Shown in pieces: positions 32,814 to 40,751 of a stretch of 58,709 nucleotides of DNA. This DNA is from Pseudobdellovibrionaceae bacterium. GTDB lineage: Bacteria; Bdellovibrionota; Bdellovibrionia; Bdellovibrionales; JAMPXM01. The position numbers were made by a program, and so were the translations under genes. The first letter of the stretch is position 1. The number at the start of each line of letters is the position of its first letter. The stretch is taken from the NCBI GenBank assembly GCA_021463345.1, contig JAJTYM010000020.1:1-58709 (forward strand). Direction: 5' to 3'. Under the pieces are notes generated by a model. The model had not been told where the DNA came from. It did not search any database and saw only the letters and a program-made list of their open reading frames with translations.

Positions 32814-32829
32814 AGCAATAGAAATGCCA
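32814..32829 (-). promoter_or_regulatory. Sigma-54-type (-24/-12) promoter of the fliL operon
   Basis: On the minus strand TGGCATTTCTATTGCT (32829-32814) matches the TGGCAC-N5-TTGCW pattern, with GG and GC separated by exactly 10 bp. The predicted start is near 32803, about 55 bp before the fliL GTG. RpoN control of the early/middle flagellar class is common in polar flagellates. Confidence 0.75.
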
Positions 32830-32979
32830 GCGGGACTTCGGTCGACCCGGCCCGGTGCGGAGCGATTTAACCCTTCCCCGCGCGCCGGGGCCGGTCGTTC
32901 CGTCACGAACGAATGACGACCGGGTCCGCGATTTTGACAGGACTTCCGTTCGGAGGCGGGGCCCGCGCGGCGGGCGGGT

Positions 32980-33810
32980 TCAATCGGGCGGGTTCAATCG
33001 GCGGGCTCGGCCCATGAAGTCCGCGTGGATGGCCGGGGCGCCGGCGACGATGTGGCGATCGGCGCTCGTCCAGGACGCGCCTTCGAAGTTCGTGACGGTG
33101 GCGCCGGCTTCCCGCGCGATCAACGCGCCCGCGGCCATGTCCCACGGCTGCAGGTTCCGCTCCCAGAAGACGTCCCAGATCCCGCTCGCGACGTAACAGA
33201 GATCGAGCGCGGCCGAACCCGCGCGCCGGATCCCCCGCCCCTCCCGGACGCAAAGCTCGATGAGTTTGAACTGATCGCTCAAGCCCTCCATCCCCGCCGC
33301 GAAACCGGTCGCGAACAACCCTTCGCGGAACTCCGAGCGCGGGCTGCATCGGATTTTCTCGCCGTTGAGGAACGCGCCTTGCCCGCGCACGGCGGTGAAA
33401 CGCTCTTTCAGGATCGGCACGTCGACGAGGCCGATCCCCAATTCACCGTCGATTTCAAGGCCGATGCTGATGCAGAAAAGCGGAAAGCGGTGCACGTAAT
33501 TGGTCGTGCCGTCGAGCGGGTCGATGATCCACAGCGAATCGCCCGTGCGGGCCGCCCGCCGGGCGGAAAGCCCGGTTTCCTCCCCCAGGAAACGATGGCC
33601 CGGGAAACTCGCGCGCAGCCGGTCCACGATGAAAGCCTCGGACTCGCGGTCGGCCTCGCTCACCAGACCGGCCTGCTCCTTCTCCGCGACCTGTTGCAGG
33701 TTGCCGAAGTGATCGAGGAGGATCCCCGCCGCCCCGTCGGCCGCCGCGTTCGCCGCGCTCATGCACTCGTTCAACAGCTGCAACTCTTCTTTGGTCGGCG
33801 CCCTCGACAT
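32980..33810 (-). CDS. Inositol monophosphatase family protein (SuhB/CysQ superfamily)
   Basis: The 276-residue cytoplasmic enzyme has the metal-binding motifs of the family: the GEETG motif, DPLDGTTNY (IDPLDGTTNYVHRF) and WDMAAGALIAREAGA near the C-terminus. The likely reaction is Mg-dependent hydrolysis of inositol-1-phosphate or a related sugar phosphate; the exact substrate cannot be read from sequence. The extra N-terminal helix is typical. It has no obvious operon partners; the divergent SPOR gene starts 113 bp away. A 14-bp tandem duplication spans its stop codon. Confidence 0.93.
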   Translation of the reverse strand: MSRAPTKEELQLLNECMSAANAAADGAAGILLDHFGNLQQVAEKEQAGLVSEADRESEAFIVDRLRASFPGHRFLGEETGLSARRAARTGDSLWIIDPLDGTTNYVHRFPLFCISIGLEIDGELGIGLVDVPILKERFTAVRGQGAFLNGEKIRCSPRSEFREGLFATGFAAGMEGLSDQFKLIELCVREGRGIRRAGSAALDLCYVASGIWDVFWERNLQPWDMAAGALIAREAGATVTNFEGASWTSADRHIVAGAPAIHADFMGRARRLNPPD

Positions 33811-33857
33811 CGGCTCATGAACCCGCTCAACGCCTCTCTTGTCAAGGATTTGACACG

Positions 33858-33886
33858 TTGACCAAAAACTGGGCCAAAGCTAACAT
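33858..33886 (+). promoter_or_regulatory. Sigma-70-type promoter of the SPOR-domain gene
   Basis: TTGACC (33858-33863) and TAACAT (33881-33886) are separated by 17 bp. It lies inside the possible upstream extension of the coding frame, so it argues for the start at 33924. Confidence 0.65.
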
Positions 33887-33923
33887 GAGACTGTCGCTCT
33901 CAATTCGGAACATGGAGTTGTCA

Positions 33924-34796
33924 ATGAAAAGCCAAGCCGGCTCTTCCCGGTTCGATACCGTTCTGAAAATGCTCCTGATCGCCTTCGTCTCGCTGCTCGC
34001 TTTCTCGACAGGCGTGTATTTCGGCCGCGAAATGACCGAGAGCGATTACCAACTCAAAGCGCTCGAAGGCAATTTCGACGACTCCCGCCAGCACGCCGCC
34101 GAGAAGAAAAAAGACTACGACGTCCGGGAAGAGGACGCGGTCGCTCTCGAGGACGTCGAAACGCTCACCGACCAATACGTGAAAGCCGAGAAAGACAACC
34201 TCGAGGAAACGGCCGAGGCGACGGACGACGGCCACTCGCGCGCGGCGAAGGCGGAGCGCGCGGCCCCCGCCGACGCGCGGAAGGTCGCCGCGAAAACCGG
34301 CGAAGGGGAAGCTCGCGGCGTGGCCTCGACGCGGGACCTGAAGCCCATCGTGAGGAACCCGGTCTCGCGCAAGGACGCCGACGCCGAGATCGCGGAGCAA
34401 CTCGAAAAAGCCGCCAAACCGTCGAAGAAACCGGACCTGAGCCAGGTGCACGAAGCCGCCAGGCGCGTCGCCGGCAACGAGACGCCCTCGACCGCCCCCA
34501 AAGCCCCGACCGGAACGCGGGTGCCCTCGAGCCTGCCCAAGAGCGTGGGCGACGCCGCGGAATACACGGTCCAGGTCGCGAGCTACCCCACCCTCGACGA
34601 AGCCAAAGGCCACGCCAACGAACTCGTCAAAAAGGGTTTTCCCGCCTATCCCGTCGAAGCCAACGTGAAAGGCAAGACCTGGTACCGCGTGAGCGTCGGC
34701 AGTTTCAAATCGATGAGCGAAGCCGGCAAGTACCGCTCGCAGCTCATGAAGCAAGCGAGCCTGACGTCCGCGATCGTGCAGAAGATCGAGCAATGA
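33924..34796 (+). CDS. Membrane-anchored SPOR-domain protein
   Basis: The 290-residue protein has a short cytoplasmic tail, one transmembrane helix (MLLIAFVSLLAFSTGVYFG), a long charged low-complexity periplasmic linker (residues 50-210) and a C-terminal SPOR domain (AEYTVQVASYPTLDEAKGHANEL, YRVSVGSFKSMSEAGKY). SPOR domains bind denuded glycan strands at the division septum, so a cell-division or envelope role is likely (FtsN/DedD-like layout). ATG at 33924 has GGAG 7 bp upstream and lies after a promoter; longer frames start within that promoter. Confidence 0.92.
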   Translation: MKSQAGSSRFDTVLKMLLIAFVSLLAFSTGVYFGREMTESDYQLKALEGNFDDSRQHAAEKKKDYDVREEDAVALEDVETLTDQYVKAEKDNLEETAEATDDGHSRAAKAERAAPADARKVAAKTGEGEARGVASTRDLKPIVRNPVSRKDADAEIAEQLEKAAKPSKKPDLSQVHEAARRVAGNETPSTAPKAPTGTRVPSSLPKSVGDAAEYTVQVASYPTLDEAKGHANELVKKGFPAYPVEANVKGKTWYRVSVGSFKSMSEAGKYRSQLMKQASLTSAIVQKIEQ

Positions 34797-34866
34797 ATCC
34801 GGGCGCCGAGCCGAGGCGCTGAGACCCGGGACGGAAACCGGGCTCGAGAACGGAAGGCGCGGCGCC

Positions 34867-35403
34867 TCAAAAACGAAAGTTGAAACCGGCCGAGGCCCCG
34901 AGACCGGGATTGGGCCGGGACTCGTCCGAAGCGGTCGCTCGGACGTCCAGCGCCAATTCGGCTCCCTCACGCCAAGGCACGATCACGCCGACCCCGGCCG
35001 CGGCGGCCAGCCGCGCGCGACCGTGCGTCGTCACGCTTTGCGCGGCCACGCTCGTTCGCACGGCCTCATGGATCACGCCGACGCCCGCGGACGCCGTGGG
35101 CGCGATCCAACGGTTCGCAGACGGGAATTTCCAGGTCCCCCACCCGATCCACGAATGCCTCCGCCTCTCGATCGAGACGGAGCCTTCGCCGTCGCTCACC
35201 GCGAACGTCGAGTACTCGAGATGCGCGTCGAGCCTCCCGAACGCCCAGCCTCCGCGCACGAAAAACGGGAAACGGGCCCGGTAGTTTTCGCTCCGGCCTT
35301 CCTGTTCCAGCAGCAGACCGGCGCCGGCGCCGAGGACGGGCGCCGCGCGCGCGCCAACGGAAAGAAGGAAGAACAGGCAGCAAAGACCGGCGCGCGCCAT
35401 CAT
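34867..35403 (-). CDS. Small outer-membrane beta-barrel-like protein
   Basis: The 178-residue protein has a signal peptide (CCLFFLLSVGARA) and a run of alternating beta strands (GRLDAHLEYSTFAVSD, RHSWIGWGTWKF, ARLAAAAGVGVIVPW, ELALDVRATA), ending GFNFRF. The terminal Phe is the usual barrel-assembly signal. It is likely an 8-stranded outer-membrane barrel of unknown function. Its ATG overlaps the stop of the upstream metalloprotease gene (ATGA), so the two are translationally coupled. Confidence 0.82.
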   Translation of the reverse strand: MMARAGLCCLFFLLSVGARAAPVLGAGAGLLLEQEGRSENYRARFPFFVRGGWAFGRLDAHLEYSTFAVSDGEGSVSIERRRHSWIGWGTWKFPSANRWIAPTASAGVGVIHEAVRTSVAAQSVTTHGRARLAAAAGVGVIVPWREGAELALDVRATASDESRPNPGLGASAGFNFRF

Positions 35404-36809
35404 CGCTCGTCCCCGGGCGGATTCGGTCTCCCGAGCGTTTCCGGCTCAAGCGCCCTCGGCCCGAACGCTTCCGGCTCGAGCGGCGCCGGCCTTTCCGATT
35501 CCAGTCGTTCCGCCGCGGGCGTTCCCGACGACGGGAACTCCGGATCCGGTCGGCGCGGGCACGCCTCGGGGCGCGACCTCCCGCCGCCGTGGCCGACGAA
35601 GTCGTCGTAGATCAGGCAGGTGCTCGCGCGCACGTCGGCCATCGCCTCGAACAGGGGCCGCAGCGCGACGTCGGGCGCGATGAACTCGTCGTCGAAGCCC
35701 GCCTCGAAGGCGGCGGCGATCTTCGGCAACGCGCGCACGAGGGCTCGCGCGACTTCGAGCCGCGCCGCCCGCTCGTCGCCGCCGGCCGCCCGGTCCTCCG
35801 CGAGCCGGCGCAAAAAGCGGGCGTAGTGGCTGCCGAACGTGTACGAAAGCGAGCTCCGGGCGCGCGGGTTCGACAGGCGCCACAAGCTCGAACGGATCGT
35901 CCGCTCGCTCGGCAGCGGGTCCATGGGTTGGCCGAGATCGCGGACCTCCCCCGCCGCGCGCAGGGATTTGCGGATGAAGCCCGCGTCGCCCGAGTAGACC
36001 CAGCCCCAGAAATCGGCGAACCCCTCGTTCAGGCCGCGCACGAGAAACCGGTTGTACTCGAGCTTGCTCACCTCGCGGTCGGCTTTTCCCCCCTCGGAAC
36101 GCGCGGAAAACGAGCGGGTGGAGCGCAGGACGCCGGGCTCATGCTCGTCGAGCCCGCACGCGTGCAGGAGCGTGTGCCCGACCTCGTCGGGGGCTTGCCA
36201 TTTCACGCCCAGGCGAGAAAGCACGTGATACTGGAAAATCGCGTGGAATCGCTCGTGCGCGAGCACGCCGCCGTTGAGCGTGATCGGCAGGTCCGCGTCG
36301 GTGTAGGGGACCAGGAACAAAGCGTTGAACGTACCGTCGTAAACCGCGTTGTTCTGCAACGGGCCCTGGCCGTCGACGACATTGGCGCGCAACCCGATGC
36401 GCGCGGGCCAGATGAAGCCCTCGCCGCCCACCCCGAGCGCGTCGTCGAATTTTTTCAAGCGCTCCATGTGCGCGTAAACGACGACTCCCTGATGCGTGAT
36501 GAAATCGGCTGGGATCAGCGTCCCGTCGGAAGCTTCGATGAAACGACCGACGGGGGTCTCGCCCTCGATACCGGCCCCGCCGAGCCGCGGCTCGACGATC
36601 AAGCTCGCCACTTCGCCCTTGAGACGGTGCGGCTCCGTGAACGTGTCGAGATGGACGCGCTGGATCCGGTAATCGCCCTCCTCGGTCGGCCAAATGATTT
36701 GGAAACGCCGGCCCGGTTTCGCCTCCGGGAACGGACTGCACGCGACCGCGAGGATCGCGACGGCGCAGGCCAGGCAAACTGCCGAAAACAGGTGGAGGGA
36801 GCGCTTCAC
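35400..36809 (-). CDS. Predicted zinc metalloprotease lipoprotein (HExxH, gluzincin-like)
   Basis: A signal peptide ends in a lipobox (LAVAC, Cys24). HERFH at residues 185-189 is an HExxH zinc-binding motif in a hydrophobic helix, and NEGFADFWGW at 261-270 supplies a plausible third ligand Glu, as in gluzincins. A central domain precedes the motif, and the C-terminus from about 415 is a Pro/Glu/Arg low-complexity tail. I infer a membrane-anchored envelope peptidase; no specific family is recognised. It is co-transcribed with the small barrel gene downstream, which could be its partner or substrate. A promoter candidate lies at 36861-36889. Confidence 0.85.
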   Translation of the reverse strand: MKRSLHLFSAVCLACAVAILAVACSPFPEAKPGRRFQIIWPTEEGDYRIQRVHLDTFTEPHRLKGEVASLIVEPRLGGAGIEGETPVGRFIEASDGTLIPADFITHQGVVVYAHMERLKKFDDALGVGGEGFIWPARIGLRANVVDGQGPLQNNAVYDGTFNALFLVPYTDADLPITLNGGVLAHERFHAIFQYHVLSRLGVKWQAPDEVGHTLLHACGLDEHEPGVLRSTRSFSARSEGGKADREVSKLEYNRFLVRGLNEGFADFWGWVYSGDAGFIRKSLRAAGEVRDLGQPMDPLPSERTIRSSLWRLSNPRARSSLSYTFGSHYARFLRRLAEDRAAGGDERAARLEVARALVRALPKIAAAFEAGFDDEFIAPDVALRPLFEAMADVRASTCLIYDDFVGHGGGRSRPEACPRRPDPEFPSSGTPAAERLESERPAPLEPEAFGPRALEPETLGRPNPPGDER

Positions 36810-36860
36810 AAATCAGAACCCACGATCTATATCCTTGGATCGACGAATGACTGCGTCAGC

Positions 36861-36889
36861 AGATTAATACACCGCATCATTTTCCTCAA
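36861..36889 (-). promoter_or_regulatory. Promoter candidate of the metalloprotease-barrel operon
   Basis: On the minus strand TTGAGG (36889-36884) and TAATCT (36866-36861) are separated by 17 bp, about 50 bp before the ATG at 36809. Confidence 0.45.
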
Positions 36890-36905
36890 ACAGACCGGTG
36901 GATGA

Positions 36906-39215
36906 ATGAAGTCCTTTGAAACGCTTTCACGATCGTTGAATCCATCACAGCGGGAAGCGATGGAAACGCTCTCCGGCCCGCTTTTAATCCTCGCTGGCGC
37001 CGGCTCCGGGAAAACCCGCGTCCTGACCTACCGGACGGCCAACCTGATCGCTCAAGGCCTGGCGAATCCAGAGGAAATCCTGGCGGTCACGTTCACCAAC
37101 AAAGCCGCCCGCGAAATGGAGGGCCGGATCGCCGCTCTCTTGCGCGAAATCGGCATCCCGGTCCACGGACGCCTTTGGGTCAGCACATTTCATTCGATCT
37201 GCGCCCGCATCCTCCGCGAGCACATCCACCTCCTGGACTACCAGCCGTTTTTCGGGATCTACGACAGTTCCGACCAGCTTTCGATGATCAAGAGGGTCAT
37301 GACGGCGCTCGGCATCGACGAGAAGACCCACCCCGCCAAAGGGTTCCAAGCGCGCATCAACGCCGCGAAAACCGAGGCGCTCTCGCCCGACGACGTCAAG
37401 GACCGGCGCCACGTCATGGACGAGGTCTCGCACAAGGTCTACTCGCGTTACGAGGGCGAGATGAAACGCGCCAACTCGCTCGACTTCGGCGACCTGCTCC
37501 TGAAGACGTACCTGCTTTTCAAGGATTACCCGGCGGTCCTCGAGTCGTATCAAAGCAAATTCAAGTTCCTGATGGTCGACGAGTACCAGGACACCAACCG
37601 CATCCAATACCTGCTCGTGCAGACGCTCGCCGCCAAGCACCGCAATCTGTGCGTGGTCGGCGACGAGGACCAGAGCATCTACAGCTGGCGAGGCGCGGAC
37701 ATCACGAACATCCTGAGTTTCGAGCGCGACTTCCCCGACGCCAAAGTCGTCAAGCTCGAGCAGAATTACCGCTCGACGAAAACGATCATCCGGGCCGCGA
37801 CGAAGGTCATCAAGAACAACACCCAACGCAAGGACAAGACGCTCTTCACCGAGAACGACGACGGCGACCCGATCGTCGCGCGCGAGGAATCGAACGAATA
37901 CGACGAGGCCCGTTACGTGGTGCGCGAGATCGAGAGCCTCATGAACGAGGGAGATTTCGATTACGAGGACTTCGCGGTCTTCTACCGCACCAACGCGCAA
38001 TCGCGGGTGCTCGAGGAGCAGTTCCGCGTCCGCGGCATCCCCTACAAAATCGTCGGCGGGATGAAGTTCTACGAGCGCATGGAGATCAAGGACGTCATCG
38101 CCTACATGAAGCTCGTGCTCAACCCGGCCGACGACGTCGCCTTCAAGCGGGTGATCAACGTGCCCACGCGCGGCATCGGGAAGGCGACCGTCGACCGCAT
38201 CGAGGAGATCGCGGCCGCCAAGGGCGCGGGCATGGTCGAGAGCGCCGCCTGGGCCGTGGACCACCGCGAGCTCAACCCGGCGGCCACCCGCAAGACGCGC
38301 GAGTTCCTGCTCCTGCTGCAAGGCTTGCGGGAAAAGGCGCGCGCGCTGACGCTCACCGAGTTCTACCACGCGATCCTCGACGACACGTCTTACGTGCGGC
38401 GGCTGAAGGACGAGGACAACCCGGACGCCGACGGCCGCATCGAGAACCTGGAGGAGTTCGACAACGCGATCGCCAAGTTCGAGGAGGAGCGCGGCGAGGA
38501 AGGGACCTTGCAGTCGTTCCTCGAGGAGATGGCGCTCGTCCAGGACGCCGACGACGTCGAAGAGGGCCAAAAGACCGTCACGATGATGACCCTGCACATC
38601 TCCAAAGGCCTCGAGTACCCCGTCGTTTTCATCGTCGGCATGGAGGAGAGCCTCTTCCCCAGCGGCCGCGCGGCCGATGACGGCGATCCGTTCGCGATGG
38701 AAGAGGAGCGCCGGCTGTGCTACGTCGGCATGACCCGCGCCGAGAAGAAGCTCACGCTCACCTACGCCCGCGCGCGCAAGGTCTGGGGGGCGGACCAGAT
38801 GAACCCCCCGAGCCGCTTCCTGAAAGAGATGCCGAGCGAGTGCGTCCGTTTCGAGACATCGATGAGCCGGCCGCGTTTCATGCGGGCCGCCTACGCCGCC
38901 GGCGGCGGGAAAGCCGGCTACAGCAAAAGCGGGACGTCCGGCGGCGACGCGTTCGGCGGCATGCCCAACTACGAGGATTTCGGCGACGGCCCGTTCGATG
39001 ACCCGTCCGACGACGCGCTCAGCGACGCGTTCGACGGCGCGCCAACCGGCGGCGACTTCAAAAAAGGCATGAAGGTGCGCCACCCGAGCTACGGCGCCGG
39101 CACCGTCTTCCAAACCGAGGGGTCTGGGCCCGACCTCAAAGTCAGCATCGTGTTCGGCGACAACACGGTCAAAAAATTCGTCGCCAAATACGCTCGCCTC
39201 GAACGGATCACCTGA
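36906..39215 (+). CDS. pcrA: ATP-dependent DNA helicase, UvrD/PcrA family
   Basis: The 769-residue superfamily 1 3'-5' helicase should act in nucleotide-excision repair and removal of blocked replication or transcription complexes. It has all UvrD motifs in order: LNPSQREAM (Q motif), Walker A AGAGSGKT, TFTNKAAREM (Ia), DEYQDTN (II), VVGDEDQSIYSWRGA (III), QNYRSTKTI (IV), LHISKGLEYPVVF (V) and RRLCYVGMTRAEKKL (VI). The C-terminal KKGMKVRHPSYGAGTV segment is the PcrA-type RNA-polymerase-interacting module. Start ATG at 36906. It is monocistronic and convergent with the kamA-family gene. Confidence 0.97.
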   Translation: MKSFETLSRSLNPSQREAMETLSGPLLILAGAGSGKTRVLTYRTANLIAQGLANPEEILAVTFTNKAAREMEGRIAALLREIGIPVHGRLWVSTFHSICARILREHIHLLDYQPFFGIYDSSDQLSMIKRVMTALGIDEKTHPAKGFQARINAAKTEALSPDDVKDRRHVMDEVSHKVYSRYEGEMKRANSLDFGDLLLKTYLLFKDYPAVLESYQSKFKFLMVDEYQDTNRIQYLLVQTLAAKHRNLCVVGDEDQSIYSWRGADITNILSFERDFPDAKVVKLEQNYRSTKTIIRAATKVIKNNTQRKDKTLFTENDDGDPIVAREESNEYDEARYVVREIESLMNEGDFDYEDFAVFYRTNAQSRVLEEQFRVRGIPYKIVGGMKFYERMEIKDVIAYMKLVLNPADDVAFKRVINVPTRGIGKATVDRIEEIAAAKGAGMVESAAWAVDHRELNPAATRKTREFLLLLQGLREKARALTLTEFYHAILDDTSYVRRLKDEDNPDADGRIENLEEFDNAIAKFEEERGEEGTLQSFLEEMALVQDADDVEEGQKTVTMMTLHISKGLEYPVVFIVGMEESLFPSGRAADDGDPFAMEEERRLCYVGMTRAEKKLTLTYARARKVWGADQMNPPSRFLKEMPSECVRFETSMSRPRFMRAAYAAGGGKAGYSKSGTSGGDAFGGMPNYEDFGDGPFDDPSDDALSDAFDGAPTGGDFKKGMKVRHPSYGAGTVFQTEGSGPDLKVSIVFGDNTVKKFVAKYARLERIT

Positions 39216-39236
39216 GGCTTTTCCCCAGGAGCGGGA

Positions 39237-40433
39237 TCACGGTTTGGCGCCCGTCAGCGCGCGCCACTCGCCCAGGTACGACTCGACGTCGATCGGCTTG
39301 CGGATCGTCTCCTCGCCAGGGCTCACGTAGTCGGCGCGCACGCCGTCCCAGCCGACGTAGGTGCGCGCGCGGCCGGCCCGCGCGACTTCGAAATCCGGCG
39401 CGAGCCCCGCCTTGCCGCCGCCCTCGGGGATGTCGACGGAAAGGTTCGGCATCGCCAGTCCCGACAGGTTCCCCCAGAGCTCGCGTTGGATCCCCAGCGA
39501 GTCCTCGATCGACGTGCGCAGGTGATCGGTCCCTTCGCTGGGGTCGCACTGATGCATGTAGTAGGGCTTCACCCGCAGGTACAGGAGCCGGCGCGACAGC
39601 GCCTGCACGATCGCCGGGTGGTTGTTGACCCCGTTGAGCAGCACCATCTGGTTGAAGAGCGGCAACCCCGCGTCCGCCAGCGCCGTGAGCGCGCGCGCCG
39701 CCTCGCCCGTCAGTTCGCGCGGGTGGTTGAAATGGGTCATGACGTAAACCGGGTTGTGTTTCTTGAGGAGCGCGACGAGTTCCGGCGTCACGCGCATCGG
39801 GCAGACGACCGGCATGCGGGTGCCGACGCGGATGATCTCGATGTGCTCGATCGAGCGCAGGTCCGAGAGCACCCGCGCGAGCGGCCCGTCCCCCAACGTC
39901 AGCGGGTCCCCGCCGGAGAGGATCACCTCGCGCAATCCCGCGCGCCCCTTCAGGTAGGACAACGCCCGGTCATAGTCGGAACCGCGCGCGAGCGCATGGT
40001 CGTTCCCGGTGAAATGCTTGCGCGTGCAATAGCGGCAGTACACGGAGCACGTGTCCGTGACGAGGAAAAGCGCGCGGTCGGGGTAACGGTGGATGATCCG
40101 CGGGACCGGGCTGTTCGCGCGCTCGCCGAGCGGGTCCGGCATCGCCTGCGCGCCGGCCAACAGCTCCAGTCCGCTCGGCATGAGGATCCGGCGGATGGGG
40201 TCGAGCGGCTCCACGCGCGAGGCGAGGGCCGCGTAATAGGGCGTGCAACGGACTTGGAACACGTCGCCCAGACCGGTGAACCCCTCCCGCTCATGGGGCG
40301 CGAGTTCGAAATGCCGCTCGAAATCCCCGCGCGTGCGCAAAGCGGAGCGGGTCTGCCAGGTCCAATCGCCCCAGAGCGCCGGATCGGCGCGCAAGCTGTC
40401 GCGGGGAACGAGATCGTCAAAATGGAGCTTCAC
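39237..40433 (-). CDS. Lysine 2,3-aminomutase family radical SAM/PLP enzyme
   Basis: The 398-residue protein has the radical SAM cluster motif CSVYCRYC (Cys129, 133, 136), SGGDPLTL for SAM binding and a C-terminal EGGGKAG with the PLP-binding lysine (Lys341). Lysine 2,3-aminomutase makes beta-lysine; relatives act on EF-P (EpmB) or glutamate. At 398 residues it is longer than EpmB, closer to KamA, but the substrate is not certain. The start is a GTG after GGTGG. No downstream beta-lysine pathway genes are in view. It is convergent with pcrA. Confidence 0.9.
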   Translation of the reverse strand: MKLHFDDLVPRDSLRADPALWGDWTWQTRSALRTRGDFERHFELAPHEREGFTGLGDVFQVRCTPYYAALASRVEPLDPIRRILMPSGLELLAGAQAMPDPLGERANSPVPRIIHRYPDRALFLVTDTCSVYCRYCTRKHFTGNDHALARGSDYDRALSYLKGRAGLREVILSGGDPLTLGDGPLARVLSDLRSIEHIEIIRVGTRMPVVCPMRVTPELVALLKKHNPVYVMTHFNHPRELTGEAARALTALADAGLPLFNQMVLLNGVNNHPAIVQALSRRLLYLRVKPYYMHQCDPSEGTDHLRTSIEDSLGIQRELWGNLSGLAMPNLSVDIPEGGGKAGLAPDFEVARAGRARTYVGWDGVRADYVSPGEETIRKPIDVESYLGEWRALTGAKP

Positions 40434-40751
40434 CCCACCCGAATAGGTGACGCGGGCGCGTTTGTCCAGCCGGAGAGGCTCAAACGCGGCCCTTTGGGGA
40501 ATTTCCCTGTCAACCGCGCGAACGGCGGCAAACGCTTGAAATCACGGCGCGCGCGCGGCCGCCCCAGGCCGAGTGTCGGCCACGCGCACGCGTGACGAAC
40601 TTTTGATCGCCGCCTGGAATGCGCGAAAACCCACTTGATACGGGCGGTTGGGCGCCGCCGCCGACTGGACCCGGTTTTGGACTCGAAACGATCGACCGGG
40701 AAGGTCCAACCGCCCGTCCATTCCAGGGCGCGCGGCAATGAGGAGGATGAG
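40434..40751 (+). promoter_or_regulatory. 318-bp divergent intergenic region with a structured leader for the secreted coiled-coil gene
   Basis: A perfect 10-bp inverted repeat, GGGCGGTTGG (40642-40651) and CCAACCGCCC (40706-40715), encloses about 54 bases with further pairing potential (CCGGT with ACCGG). It lies about 37 bp before the ATG at 40752, so it would fold in the 5' leader. No known riboswitch was recognised. The rest of the region holds no gene that I can support. Confidence 0.4.

Noticed and set aside
33858-33923. Upstream extension of the SPOR gene from TTG 33858
   Set aside because: The region contains a TTGACC-17-TAACAT promoter, and ATG 33924 has a good ribosome site.
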